Positions 1-8,783 of a stretch of DNA of 49,383 nucleotides are shown piece after piece; the stretch's first letter is position 1, and each line of letters begins with the position of its first letter. A program made the translations under genes and the position numbers. The stretch covers positions 1 to 49,383 of the forward strand of contig JBDRCC010000002.1 of the NCBI GenBank assembly GCA_043822065.1. Reading direction: 5' to 3'. The notes under the pieces are model-generated. The model ran no database searches. It saw only the letters and a list, made by a program, of their open reading frames with translations, and was not told the DNA's origin. This DNA comes from JBDRCC01 sp043822065 [NCBI: archaeon] (GTDB lineage: Archaea > Undinarchaeota > CAZHTU01).

Positions 1-1
1 A

Positions 2-154
2 GATTGGTTAGTAATTTCTAAGTTAAAATTTGATAGAAATATTGGTGGACATTCTGGAGATACCAAATCTAAAAGAGAGGCAGAAATAGAATCCGAAGCT
101 ACAATTAAACTAGCTTTGGAGCTATTTAATAAGTTTGATAAAATCTGCACCTAA
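2..154 (+). CDS. C-terminal fragment of an unidentified A/T-rich gene, cut by the window edge
   Basis: A frame is open from the window edge and ends at TAA (152-154), giving 50 residues rich in Lys, Glu and Ile that end in KFDKICT. Base composition is clearly more A/T-rich than in all following genes, and codons such as TTA, AAA, ATA and AGA dominate. This suggests a gene of different origin than its neighbours, perhaps horizontally acquired. The fragment is too short for family assignment. An open frame of this length in A/T-rich DNA could also be chance, so the call is tentative. Confidence 0.4.
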   Translation, partial: DWLVISKLKFDRNIGGHSGDTKSKREAEIESEATIKLALELFNKFDKICT

Positions 155-212
155 CCTCCTTATGCGCCAAAATAGTCTGTTTCGATTACTCTAGATACAA
201 TCGCCCCCATCA

Positions 213-278
213 GTCGCATGCGACACCGTATTTCCCTATCCTGCCGTCAGCCGCATACGCGACAGAACCCTGTATGCG
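213..278. repeat. Cluster of short palindromes upstream of purL
   Basis: GTCGCATGCGAC (213-224) is a perfect 12-bp palindrome. Further on, CGCATAC (252-258) and GTATGCG (272-278) form an inverted repeat with a 13-nt spacer, and CGCATACGCGAC resembles the first palindrome. They lie between the A/T-rich gene end and the purL promoter. They could be regulator-binding sites or the boundary of an inserted segment. The stretch 155-329 holds nothing else that I recognise apart from the purL promoter. Confidence 0.45.
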
Positions 279-319
279 TATTTTCGTGGTTGTTTCCAGG
301 ATAATCCTGCCCCGGATAT

Positions 320-328
320 TTATTTATA
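320..328 (+). promoter_or_regulatory. TATA-like box for purL-purQ
   Basis: TTATTTATA lies about 35 nt before the chosen purL start. With the usual archaeal spacing of about 25 nt, transcription would begin near 350, leaving a leader of about 10 nt. GGAGG at 333-337 would then lie before the transcription start, so it may not act as a ribosome-binding site. Confidence 0.45.
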
Positions 329-359
329 CTTGGGAGGAATACGGTTTGCGGGGTTCAAA

Positions 360-3317
360 TTGCACAGGATAGAGGTTACTATAAAGGGCGGCCTGCCCGA
401 CCCGATGGGCGACAAAATCCGCAGGGACCTCGCTGAAGACCTCGGCATAAAACTTGATTCTGTAAGGACGATAGATGTATACTCGACTGACATAGAGCTT
501 TCTTCAGAGGAGCTGGGAGAGGCTGTGCGGACATTTTCTGACCCGGTTGTCCATGAGTGCGCAGTGGACGCCCACCTGGCGAAGGACTTCGATTTCCTCC
601 TTGAAGTAGGGTTCAAGCCAGGGGTGACCGACAACGTCGGCAGGACTGCGCGGGAGGCCGTCGCAGACATAGTCAAGCGGGAATTTGAGGGCTCGGTCTA
701 CACGTCGCGCCAGTACCTTTTCAGGGGGAGCCTCACAAAGCAAATTGTCGAGAGGATAGCGCGGGACCTCGTCGCAAACAGCCTCATAGAGCGGTGGGGC
801 GTCTGGCATAAGGGTGAATGGTTGCCGGAGTCCGGGCTGGACCTGCCTGTTGTGAAAATGGCGCACCTGCCGGAGATTAGGGAAATTGACCTTGACGTTT
901 CTGACGAAGAGCTTATTGAAATCAGCAGGAAGAGCGTGCTTGCGATGGGCATTGAGGAGATGAAAATCTTCAGGGAGTACTTCAAGCGGAAGGAGGTCAT
1001 TGCGCGGAGGAAAAAAGCAGGGCTTTCGGACAAGCCGACGGACGGGGAGCTGGAATGCTTCGCCCAGACCCACTCCGAGCACTGCAAGCACAAGATATTC
1101 AACGCCAATATTAATTATACGGAAGGCAGGAAAAAGGAGCGCATCCAGAGCCTCCTCAAGACCTGCATCCGCGGCTCGACTGAGAGCATAAGGACGCGGC
1201 TCGGCAAAAAGGACTTCTGCAAATCAGTCTTCAAGGACAACGCAGGCATTATCAGGTTCGACGACGGCTGGAACCTCGCCTTCAAGGTAGAAACGCACAA
1301 CGCGCCTTCTGCGCTGGACCCCTACGGCGGGGCGCTGACAGGGATTGTCGGGGTAAACCGCGACGCGATTGGGACCGGGATGGGAAGCAGGCTGATATTC
1401 AACACGGACGTCTTCTGCTTCGGCTCGCCCTTCGCAGATGGAACCGATGTCCCTGAGGGCGTGCTCCACCCAAAGAGGGTATTCAAGGGAGTCCGGCGGG
1501 GCGTCGAAGACGGCGGGAACCAGATTGGGATACCAACAGTCAACGGGACTGTTTATTTTGACGACTGTTTCACTGCAAGGCCGCTTGTCTACTGCGGGAC
1601 CGGCGGGATTATGCCTGCCAAGGTTCGCGGGAAGCCAAGCCAGGATAAGAAGGCCAAACCAGGCGACAAAATAGTGATGGTCGGTGGAAGGATAGGAAAG
1701 GACGGAATCCACGGGGCGACTTTCTCCTCAGTAGAGCTTGATGAAGCCTCCCCTGCGACAGCGGTGCAGATAGGGGCGCCGATTGTCCAGAAGCGGTTCC
1801 AGGACATGATTATAGAAGCTAGGGACATGGGGCTTTACAGCTCAATAACTGACAACGGCGCAGGCGGGCTTAACTCGTCTGTTGGCGAAATGTCAGAGCA
1901 GTCCGGCGGCTGCACCTTCGATGTCAGCCTTGCGCCCCTCAAGTACCAGGGGCTCCAGCCCTGGGAGATACTTGTCAGCGAGGCGCAGGAGAGGATGACG
2001 CTCGCAGTCCCACAGGAGAAGGTTGGCGAATTCCTTGAGCTCTGCAGGAAGCGCGAGGTTGAGGCGGCAGTCCTTGGCGAGTTTAATGATTCCGGGGTGT
2101 ACCATGTCAAGTACGGCGAAAAGACGCTCGTGTATCTTGATATGGAGTTCCTCCACGGCGGGCTCGCAAAAATGGAGCTTGAGGCAGAGTGGAAGGCGCC
2201 GAAGTTCAAGGAGCCGAAGCTTCAGGAGAAAAAGGATTACACCCGCGACCTCAAGGAACTGCTTGCAGACCTGAACATCTGTTCCAAGGAGTGGATAGTG
2301 CGCCAGTACGACCACGAGGTCCAGGGCATGTCAGTCATCAAGCCGCTGATGGGGAAGGACAACGACGGGCCAAGCGACTCGGCTGTGCTTAAGCCGGTCC
2401 CTGGCTCGTTCCGCGGGATTGCCGTCTCGAACGGGATAAACCCGCAGTACGGCATGATTGACACCTACCATATGGCGGCCTGCTGCCTTGACGAGGCGAT
2501 ACGGAACATAATAGCAAGCGGGGGCACGCTCGAGAAGATTGCAGTCCTGGACAACTTCTGCTGGCCAAACCCCATATACGACAAGAAGGGAAACCCTGAC
2601 GGAAAATACAAAACTGCCCAGCTTGTGCGGGCGAACAGGGCGCTGTATGATTATACTATAGAGTACGGGACGCCGCTGATTTCCGGCAAGGACAGCATGT
2701 CAAGCGACAAGACTATTGCCGGGAAGAAATACTCGATAAAGCCGACCCTCCTTGTCTCCGGGCTCGGGATTGTGAAGGACGTGAGGAAGGCAGTCTCGAT
2801 TGACGCGAAGGATGAAGGGGACATCGTGTATGTCCTCGGCGAAACGAAGCCGGAGCTTGGCGGCTCGGCGTATTACAGAAAGAAAGGCTTTGTAGGCAAC
2901 AAAGTCCCGCGGGTTGACGCTAAAAAGGCAAAGCGGCTGTACTTCGCACTTGAAAAGGCGATGGAGAGGGGGCTTGTTGAGTCGTGCCACGACATAAGCG
3001 ACGGCGGGCTGGCGGTTGCCCTTGCGGAAAGCGCATTTGCAGGCGGCTTGGGCATGGAAGTTGATATTGGCAATGTTAAGAATGCTGGAACGATGGCGGC
3101 ATTTGAAGCCCTGTTCTCGGAGTCACAGTCGCGGTTTGTTGCAACCGTGAAGCCGGAGAACAAAAAGGAGTTTGAATCGGTTCTCAAGGGAAATGTGTTT
3201 GCGGAGATAGGGCTGGTTAAGGGCATGGACTTTGTCGTGAGGTCGAAAGGAAAAGCCATAGTAAAAGCGCCTATTGGCGGATTAAAGGAATCCTGGAAGG
3301 GGACCTTGAAATGGTAG
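360..3317 (+). CDS. purL: Phosphoribosylformylglycinamidine synthase, PurL subunit with fused PurS-like N-terminus
   Basis: Catalyses the ATP-dependent amidation of FGAR to FGAM in purine synthesis; ammonia comes from the PurQ glutaminase encoded just downstream. The protein has about 985 residues, longer than the small archaeal or bacterial PurL (about 600-750) and shorter than the one-chain enzyme (about 1,300). Residues 1-140 look like PurS-type sequence, perhaps two units (IEVTIKGGLPDP near 4-15; VGFKPGVTDN near 83-92). The signature HSEHCKH is at 238-244, followed by two AIRS-like halves. No glutaminase domain is present. The start is uncertain: TTG at 330 is followed at once by a GGAGG that would fall inside the gene, so I chose TTG at 360, which keeps the first beta strand and fits the TATA box. 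It overlaps purQ by 7 nt. Confidence 0.93.
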   Translation: MHRIEVTIKGGLPDPMGDKIRRDLAEDLGIKLDSVRTIDVYSTDIELSSEELGEAVRTFSDPVVHECAVDAHLAKDFDFLLEVGFKPGVTDNVGRTAREAVADIVKREFEGSVYTSRQYLFRGSLTKQIVERIARDLVANSLIERWGVWHKGEWLPESGLDLPVVKMAHLPEIREIDLDVSDEELIEISRKSVLAMGIEEMKIFREYFKRKEVIARRKKAGLSDKPTDGELECFAQTHSEHCKHKIFNANINYTEGRKKERIQSLLKTCIRGSTESIRTRLGKKDFCKSVFKDNAGIIRFDDGWNLAFKVETHNAPSALDPYGGALTGIVGVNRDAIGTGMGSRLIFNTDVFCFGSPFADGTDVPEGVLHPKRVFKGVRRGVEDGGNQIGIPTVNGTVYFDDCFTARPLVYCGTGGIMPAKVRGKPSQDKKAKPGDKIVMVGGRIGKDGIHGATFSSVELDEASPATAVQIGAPIVQKRFQDMIIEARDMGLYSSITDNGAGGLNSSVGEMSEQSGGCTFDVSLAPLKYQGLQPWEILVSEAQERMTLAVPQEKVGEFLELCRKREVEAAVLGEFNDSGVYHVKYGEKTLVYLDMEFLHGGLAKMELEAEWKAPKFKEPKLQEKKDYTRDLKELLADLNICSKEWIVRQYDHEVQGMSVIKPLMGKDNDGPSDSAVLKPVPGSFRGIAVSNGINPQYGMIDTYHMAACCLDEAIRNIIASGGTLEKIAVLDNFCWPNPIYDKKGNPDGKYKTAQLVRANRALYDYTIEYGTPLISGKDSMSSDKTIAGKKYSIKPTLLVSGLGIVKDVRKAVSIDAKDEGDIVYVLGETKPELGGSAYYRKKGFVGNKVPRVDAKKAKRLYFALEKAMERGLVESCHDISDGGLAVALAESAFAGGLGMEVDIGNVKNAGTMAAFEALFSESQSRFVATVKPENKKEFESVLKGNVFAEIGLVKGMDFVVRSKGKAIVKAPIGGLKESWKGTLKW

Positions 3318-4132
3318 GGAAAATCCGCGTGATGGTGTTGACGGGAGAAGGCATAAACTGCGACTACGAGACGGCAGACGCCTTTATCAGGGCAGGCGGC
3401 ACGGCAGACCGCGTACACGTGAACGACCTGATAGCGGGGGCGAAAAAGCTTGAGGACTACCACATACTTGCAGTGCCTGGCGGTTTCTCCTACGGCGACG
3501 ACCTTGGCGCAGGCAAGGCTTTCGCAAGCAAGATTCTCCATGCGGCGTCAGGCGGCACGAGTCTCTTTGACGAACTCACTGGATTCATCTCTGACGGAAA
3601 GCTTGTCATCGGAATATGCAATGGCTTCCAGATACTCGTGAAGATGGGGCTCCTGCCGGCGATAAAGGGATACGGCGAACAGGAAGTTTCAGTATTCAAA
3701 AACGACTCAGGCAAGTTTGAGGACAGGTGGGTCAGGCTCACGACAAACAGGAAATCAAACTGCGTTTTCACGCGCGGGATTGACAGGGCAGAGTATGTCT
3801 GCAGGCACGGGGAGGGCAAGTTCATCCCAAGGGACGAAACAGTAGCCAGGGAGCTCTGGAAGAGCAACCAGGCGGTCTTCCAGTATGCGGATGCCGGGTT
3901 CAAGCCGACGATGGACTACCCGTCAAACCCAAACGGCTCGGTTGGCTCTATTGCCGGAATCTGCGACAGGACAGGCAGGGTATTCGGGCTGATGCCCCAC
4001 CCTGAGGCGTATTTGGACTTCACAAACCACCCGCATTGGACCAGAAGGAAAAAGGAAATGCCTGCGGACTGCAGGGGCGACGGGCTGAAGATATTCGAGA
4101 ATGCCGTAAATTACGTGCAGGAAAAGCTATAG
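3311..4132 (+). CDS. purQ: Phosphoribosylformylglycinamidine synthase, glutaminase subunit PurQ
   Basis: Class I glutamine amidotransferase that hydrolyses glutamine and passes ammonia to PurL. The protein has 273 residues; the nucleophile is C103 in GICNGFQIL (101-109), and the other triad residues are H230 and E232 in LMPHPEAY. The oxyanion region VPGGFSYGDD (55-64) is present. It is somewhat longer than a typical PurQ (about 225-230), with extra sequence around 120-200 as in the glutaminase domain of large PurL enzymes. Its ATG overlaps the purL stop, so the two are probably co-translated. Its last codons CTA TAG overlap those of the convergent gene in the palindrome CTATAG (4127-4132). 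Confidence 0.95.
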   Translation: MVGKIRVMVLTGEGINCDYETADAFIRAGGTADRVHVNDLIAGAKKLEDYHILAVPGGFSYGDDLGAGKAFASKILHAASGGTSLFDELTGFISDGKLVIGICNGFQILVKMGLLPAIKGYGEQEVSVFKNDSGKFEDRWVRLTTNRKSNCVFTRGIDRAEYVCRHGEGKFIPRDETVARELWKSNQAVFQYADAGFKPTMDYPSNPNGSVGSIAGICDRTGRVFGLMPHPEAYLDFTNHPHWTRRKKEMPADCRGDGLKIFENAVNYVQEKL

Positions 4133-5437
4133 CTGCCCGAGAACGTAGTGGTTGAAAAGAATCCTTGCGTTTATCCCCATGCCCATCGGAGTTATCGCAG
4201 AGTCGTCTTCCTTCGGCTTCTTCCATTTTTCAGGCAGGTATTTCCGCATCCCGCGGTTGCGCTCCTTTTCCCTCGTGTGCGCGGCCTTCCTGTCGTGCAC
4301 CTTGACCAATGCAGGGATTCCTTTGAGGGATTCGGGCGTGTTGCCTACGCCGATTGTGTTGCCGACACCGATTAGCAGGACGTTTTTGCCTTTTGGAACC
4401 CGCTCGACCGATTCGCCGATGAGCTCAAGCGCCTTGTTCTGCCCCTCAAGTATTTTGCCCCTGAGAGGCATTATCGCCTCGTCGATTGACATTTTGATTG
4501 CTATTGCGTCGATTGGCACGCCCTGCTTCAGCGCTATTTCCTCTATCTTTGCGCGCTCCGGATTTACTCCGCCGCCCATTGCAACGCCCACGCCCTCCGC
4601 AACCGAGCCAGTGAGCTCTCCCTCGAGCTTCGCTGCAGCGTCGACGGTTACTATTCGGCTTATCTTGTACTTGGTAAGGACCTTCAGGACTGCGTCTCCC
4701 GGCTTGCCAACCCTTCCGCCGGGCCCCTTGGACTTTAGGACGTAGACTTTTCTCTTGTTGAGGGAAGTCTCTGAAAGCATCATGTCTTCTGCGATTTCGA
4801 CCGGCTTCTTTTTTGACAGGGATGCTGCGACATATGGCCCGATTCCGTCGCCTATTGGGAACCGCTTGAGGAACGACTTCGTGCCCTCTAGCTGCCCCTT
4901 CGCCATCCTCTCAAGAAGCGGGAGCTGCATCTGTATTATTAGGGCTATCTGGAAATTCTTCATTTTTTTGGCGGTCTCGACAGCGTGCCTGACTATCTTT
5001 GCGAGCTGGTTGAGCCCGACAACGCCCTTCAGCGCCATTGAGATGTCCGCCTGCCCCTCTGTGTCAGAGCCGGGCAACATGAACCGTGTAGTCTCCTTGA
5101 ACCTGTCTTCAGATGAGTTGAGCAAGTGCTCGACCTTCTGGAGAATGCCGTACGGGTCTGCGTCCAGCGGCGGAACAACGAAGAATTCTGAGAGGGAGTC
5201 AACATACCTCTTTATGTTCTTTTTCTTTCCGCCGCGCTTGACGCAGTCGGCGACGACGCGCGACTTCGCCTCGGTGACCATGTTCTCGAACTTGACTGCG
5301 GCAGTCTCCATCCGCGCGACAAGCTGGTACATCTGGAGGCGGAAAAGGAAATAGAACAGAATAAACATTACTACGAGGTTCATGAGGTTCGCAACCCACC
5401 CACCCTGCTGAGTGTTGCCGAACAGTGACAGTGGCAT
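4127..5437 (-). CDS. DUF1512-type archaeal membrane-anchored protein
   Basis: 436 residues. An N-terminal membrane helix at about 14-32 (VMFILFYFLF) is followed by a long soluble part with several Gly-rich stretches, among them GPGGRVGKPGDAV and LLIGVGNTIGVGNTP. The length and pattern resemble the archaeal family DUF1512, whose function is unknown to me; this is recognition by eye, not a search. The Gly-rich loops could bind a nucleotide, but there is no clear P-loop. A TATA-like box (ACTATAAAAG on the minus strand, near 5458-5468) overlaps the stop of the upstream gene, giving a near-leaderless ATG. It follows trmJ on the same strand. Confidence 0.7.
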   Translation of the reverse strand: MPLSLFGNTQQGGWVANLMNLVVMFILFYFLFRLQMYQLVARMETAAVKFENMVTEAKSRVVADCVKRGGKKKNIKRYVDSLSEFFVVPPLDADPYGILQKVEHLLNSSEDRFKETTRFMLPGSDTEGQADISMALKGVVGLNQLAKIVRHAVETAKKMKNFQIALIIQMQLPLLERMAKGQLEGTKSFLKRFPIGDGIGPYVAASLSKKKPVEIAEDMMLSETSLNKRKVYVLKSKGPGGRVGKPGDAVLKVLTKYKISRIVTVDAAAKLEGELTGSVAEGVGVAMGGGVNPERAKIEEIALKQGVPIDAIAIKMSIDEAIMPLRGKILEGQNKALELIGESVERVPKGKNVLLIGVGNTIGVGNTPESLKGIPALVKVHDRKAAHTREKERNRGMRKYLPEKWKKPKEDDSAITPMGMGINARILFNHYVLGQL

Positions 5438-5464
5438 TTCGAATTAGGATACGCAGGATTACTT

Positions 5465-6157
5465 TTATAGTTTTGGAGAAATTATTTTTTTTCTCGCCTC
5501 TTTGAAAAAACCGATAAGCGTATTAACTTCCCTGCCGGTGAGGACTGCCCTTCCGAAAATCCGCCCGAACATCATTTTCACGGTCGGCTTGTTGCGGATT
5601 CCTATCTCTTTGAGGAGCAAATCGATTTCTGAGGACAGGACTTCCTGCTCGCGAACGGATGCAAGCCTGAACTTTGGGGTCGGCATGTCTGAGAGCTCGT
5701 ATAATAGGACTGCAGCAGAGTGCGAGATGTTCATCACGCTGTACTCCTTTGCAGTAGGTATGTGGACCAGCAGGTCGCACTTGCGCACCTGGGGGTTTGT
5801 CAAGCCGATGTCCTCAGGGCCGAATACAATTGCCACTTTCCCGTTCAGCCTGCTGGCTTTTTTGCGGAGCTGTTCTGGAGTGAGGCTTATGCGGTGGAAG
5901 TGCTCGTCGCTGGCGGTTGGGATGCCTGTCGTGCCGATAAGGAAGTCATAGTTCCGCCTGAGCTCGTCGAAAGAGCCGTAGCGCTTTGCGCCCTTCAGGA
6001 CGTCCTGCGCGTGGACGGCGTATTTCCTTGCTTCGCTGTCGATTTTGATGCCCTTCCCAACAAGGATTAAGCCTGAAAACCCGAAATTCTTCATTGCCCT
6101 GGCTGTGGCGCCAATATTGCCAGAGTACTTTGGGGTGATGAGTGCTACTGAAATCAT
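5465..6157 (-). CDS. trmJ: TrmJ-type SPOUT tRNA 2'-O-methyltransferase
   Basis: SPOUT-class RNA ribose methyltransferase of the TrmH/TrmJ family; in archaea the family member TrmJ methylates the 2'-OH of tRNA position 32. The protein has 230 residues. Motif 1 is SGNIGATARAMKNFG (12-26), where N and R bind RNA. Motif 2 is VFGPEDIGLTN (about 111-121). Motif 3 is YSVMNISHSAAVLLYE (about 139-154), which contributes the knotted SAM site. The C-terminal helical region of about 75 residues is typical of TrmJ. A TATA-like box (TTTATACTC on the minus strand, near 6180) lies inside the end of the upstream gene. The fold and reaction class are secure; the exact tRNA site is inferred. Confidence 0.85.
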   Translation of the reverse strand: MISVALITPKYSGNIGATARAMKNFGFSGLILVGKGIKIDSEARKYAVHAQDVLKGAKRYGSFDELRRNYDFLIGTTGIPTASDEHFHRISLTPEQLRKKASRLNGKVAIVFGPEDIGLTNPQVRKCDLLVHIPTAKEYSVMNISHSAAVLLYELSDMPTPKFRLASVREQEVLSSEIDLLLKEIGIRNKPTVKMMFGRIFGRAVLTGREVNTLIGFFKEARKKIISPKL

Positions 6158-6170
6158 AATATCCAGAACG

Positions 6171-6962
6171 TCAATGGAGTATAAATTCTTCTTGCTTCCG
6201 GATAGAGCGCACCATCTTCATGAAAGGCTCAGTATCTAGGAGGTTCTCAAGCCCTGAGCCGAGAACGGCTATGTGCGAGACTATGCTCAAAAGGTCGCGC
6301 GCCCGTATTTTGCCTTCGACCCATTCTCCGCCAGTGAGCGGAATCACATATAGGTCGCAGTATTCGACATACGACTCCGGATCGGACGTAAGCTGGACAT
6401 AGTCGAAGCCCTTGATTAGCCTATAGCCCCTATGCCTCCAAAAGCTTATCCTTTCGTGAGCATCCATGGTGTCGCATTTTAATTCCTCGTGGGTCATCTT
6501 TTCCGGGTTGTTTATCTCCCCTATGAGCCCGTCAAAGTTTTCGTAGCCAAGCGTCTTCGCATCCTTCTTGAGCACCTTTATCGCATTCTCAGTTAGCTTT
6601 GTGCCTATCCCATGGCATCGGTATTCCGGCCTGACAACAGTCCACCAGACAGTGCCGAAGCATATGTCCTCGTCACACCCCATAAAGTCGAAGACTACAC
6701 CGCCAACGACGCGCTTCTGGTGCATGGCTACAAGCACGTGAAACCGCTTTTTTGCAGGGGCTTCCTCCTCAAGCGGGTGAAAAACGTTCTTTATTACCTT
6801 GATTTTCTTTTCTGGCTCAGACCGCATCTTGAGGTTCTCTATAAAAAACTCGAGGCTCTCCCGCTCATTTTCGTCCGGGAAGGCCGCCACATACACGCTG
6901 TTGAAGAACTCCGTAAGCAAGTCACTGTCCTCATAAATCTCTTTGTAGGATACGCCTATCAT
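6171..6962 (-). CDS. GNAT-family N-acetyltransferase, substrate unknown
   Basis: 263 residues. The acetyl-CoA binding motif A is seen as VVRPEYRCHGIGTKL (about 110-124), matching the R/Q-x-x-G-x-G/A signature after a beta strand (FGTVWWTVV). Motif B-like sequence continues to FWRHRGYRLIKGF (about 173-185), the usual late strand of GNAT proteins. About 70 residues follow the GNAT core, so the protein is longer than the common 150-180-residue members. The acceptor substrate cannot be read from the sequence. It is divergent from taw3, and each gene has its own TATA-like box in the 75-nt gap. Confidence 0.75.
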   Translation of the reverse strand: MIGVSYKEIYEDSDLLTEFFNSVYVAAFPDENERESLEFFIENLKMRSEPEKKIKVIKNVFHPLEEEAPAKKRFHVLVAMHQKRVVGGVVFDFMGCDEDICFGTVWWTVVRPEYRCHGIGTKLTENAIKVLKKDAKTLGYENFDGLIGEINNPEKMTHEELKCDTMDAHERISFWRHRGYRLIKGFDYVQLTSDPESYVEYCDLYVIPLTGGEWVEGKIRARDLLSIVSHIAVLGSGLENLLDTEPFMKMVRSIRKQEEFILH

Positions 6963-7010
6963 AATATCAATATTTGACTAAGGGAGTATTTAATGCTTTG
7001 TCTGGAAAAT

Positions 7011-7019
7011 CTTATAACT
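7011..7019 (+). promoter_or_regulatory. TATA-like box for taw3
   Basis: CTTATAACT lies 24-27 nt before the ATG at 7038, so the transcript would be leaderless. This favours 7038 over the in-frame GTG at 7029. Confidence 0.55.
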
Positions 7020-7037
7020 TAGGGCGCAGTGGATAGT

Positions 7038-7751
7038 ATGGTGCAGTCCAAGAGGGAATCGATGAAAAGGCTTGAGAATGCAGTCAGCGACGGGAAGGTC
7101 GACAGGCAGATGATGCCGGTTATCGGACGGCTGAACGAGCTTGCCGACTACCACACGACATCCTCCTGCGCAGGAAGGATAAACCTGTTCGAGATAAAGT
7201 CATTCGGGGAAAAGGGCACGCTCAACATCCTCGGCAAGTGGCACGAACCTGTCGGCCCGAAGGCTTTCCTTGCGGCCGCGCGCGCACACAAGGCAAATGA
7301 GCTCTGGCTGAAGGCCGAGCCGCCGATACTCCATGTAGTATGCTCAAACTTCGATTCGGCAAGGCGCCTCCTGACTGCGGCATACTCGGCAGGCTTCAAG
7401 AGCTCCTCGATAAAAAGCGGGGGCAAATCATTCATGGTCGAGATAACAAGCACAGAGCACCTGGAGCTGCCCCTTGGGAAGGGCGGCAGGCTGATGGTTG
7501 ACCGGAAGTACCTTGATTTCCTGCTCAGGACTGCAAACAGCAAGCTCAGACGCTCCCAGGAGAAGCTTGAGCGGCTGAAGAAGGAGCTCGCAGGCTTCAC
7601 GCAAAAGAGGCAGGCGCCGACCGAGGAGCAGATAAGCAAGGCGCTTGAGAAGATAAGGAAGCACATGGTCATCGTTCCGTGCGAGCCAGGACAGAAAAAG
7701 AAAGAATGCCGCCAATTGACGAAAAAATTGCAGAAGTCGAAGAAGAAATAA
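7038..7751 (+). CDS. taw3: tRNA wybutosine-synthesis methyltransferase Taw3 (TYW3 family)
   Basis: SAM-dependent N-methyltransferase acting on the tricyclic guanosine derivative at position 37 of tRNA-Phe in the wybutosine pathway. The protein has about 237 residues. The family hallmark is YHTTSSCAGRI near residues 40-50, followed by conserved LWLKAEPPILHV. The last 70 residues are Lys-rich and probably helical. Its last 46 nt overlap the start of the DRG GTPase gene in another frame, an unusually long overlap here. The ATG at 7038 is chosen for its distance from the TATA box. Confidence 0.88.
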   Translation: MVQSKRESMKRLENAVSDGKVDRQMMPVIGRLNELADYHTTSSCAGRINLFEIKSFGEKGTLNILGKWHEPVGPKAFLAAARAHKANELWLKAEPPILHVVCSNFDSARRLLTAAYSAGFKSSSIKSGGKSFMVEITSTEHLELPLGKGGRLMVDRKYLDFLLRTANSKLRRSQEKLERLKKELAGFTQKRQAPTEEQISKALEKIRKHMVIVPCEPGQKKKECRQLTKKLQKSKKK

Positions 7752-8782
7752 AGAGCACGCCTTACAACAAGGCATCCCAGCACCACATCGGGAAGCTCAA
7801 GGCGAAGCTATCCACGCTCAGGGACCAGCAGCTCTCCATAGGCAAGGGCAGGGGCGCTGGCAAGGGATATGCGGTAAAGAAGACCGGCGACGCAACCGTT
7901 GTTTTAGTAGGGTTCCCCTCTGTCGGCAAGTCAAGCATACTGAACGCACTCACAAATGCGGAGTCCAAAGTTGCGGCTTATGAGTTTACAACGATAGACA
8001 CTGTGCCTGGGGTTATGAAGTACCGCGGCGCGACCATCCAGCTCCTAGACGTCCCCGGGCTGGTGGAGGGCGCCAGCAGGGGCAAGGGCCGCGGGAAGGA
8101 AGTGCTTTCGGTTATCCGGGGCGCGGATGTCGTCCTTATGGTAACGGAGGCGGCAAAGCCAGAGCAGATTGAGAAAATAAAGACTGAAGTCTACGACGGC
8201 GGAATACGCCTCAACAAGAAGCCGCCGGACGTCCAGATTACCCGGAAGGCGTTCGGGGGGATAAGCCTGAGCACTGTCCGAAAGCTCCCGTTTGACCTCG
8301 AAGATGTCAGGAACGTCATGAACGAATATGGCTACCACAACGCGCATGTGCTCATCAGAGGGAGCCTCACATTCGACGAGCTGATAGACGCCGCAGCAGG
8401 CAACCGGTCGTACGTCCCCGGCATATTCGTGATAAACAAGACAGACCTGGCTGGGCACGTCAAAAGGATTCCAGATAGCGTCCTTGTTTCTGCGACGAAG
8501 AAGTCTGGCCTCGACGAGCTCAGGGCAGAGATATTCCGGAAGCTCAACTTCATGCGCGTATACCTGAAGCCGCAGGGCGGCAAGGCGGACTACGACGAGC
8601 CGCTGATAGTAAAGAGGAACGCGGCGGTCGAGGACGTCTGCAGGCTGCTTCACAAGGAATTTGTCAAGAGGTTCAGGTACGCAACCGTAAACGGAAAGTC
8701 TGCGAAGTTCGAGAACCAGAAGGTCGGGATAAGGCACAGGCTCGAGGACGGCGACGTGATTACAGTAATAACCAAAGACTAG
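7706..8782 (+). CDS. DRG-family GTPase (Obg/DRG superfamily) with TGS domain
   Basis: Developmentally-regulated-GTP-binding-type GTPase, universal in archaea and eukaryotes and linked to translation and ribosomes. The protein has 358 residues. The helical start IEEEIKSTPYNKA-type sequence is typical of the family and fixes the start at ATG 7706; an upstream in-frame ATG at 7679 lies inside taw3 and would add non-family sequence. G1 is GFPSVGKSS (69-77), G3 is DVPGLVEG (115-122), G4 is NKTD (about 243-246). The C-terminal 75 residues form a TGS domain ending in DGDVITVITKD. The overlap with taw3 suggests co-transcription of two RNA-related functions. Confidence 0.93.
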   Translation: MPPIDEKIAEVEEEIKSTPYNKASQHHIGKLKAKLSTLRDQQLSIGKGRGAGKGYAVKKTGDATVVLVGFPSVGKSSILNALTNAESKVAAYEFTTIDTVPGVMKYRGATIQLLDVPGLVEGASRGKGRGKEVLSVIRGADVVLMVTEAAKPEQIEKIKTEVYDGGIRLNKKPPDVQITRKAFGGISLSTVRKLPFDLEDVRNVMNEYGYHNAHVLIRGSLTFDELIDAAAGNRSYVPGIFVINKTDLAGHVKRIPDSVLVSATKKSGLDELRAEIFRKLNFMRVYLKPQGGKADYDEPLIVKRNAAVEDVCRLLHKEFVKRFRYATVNGKSAKFENQKVGIRHRLEDGDVITVITKD

Positions 8783-8783
8783 C

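Noticed and set aside
330-359. Upstream TTG start for purL
   Set aside because: GGAGG lies in its second and third codons, and the TATA box would place it at or before the transcription start.
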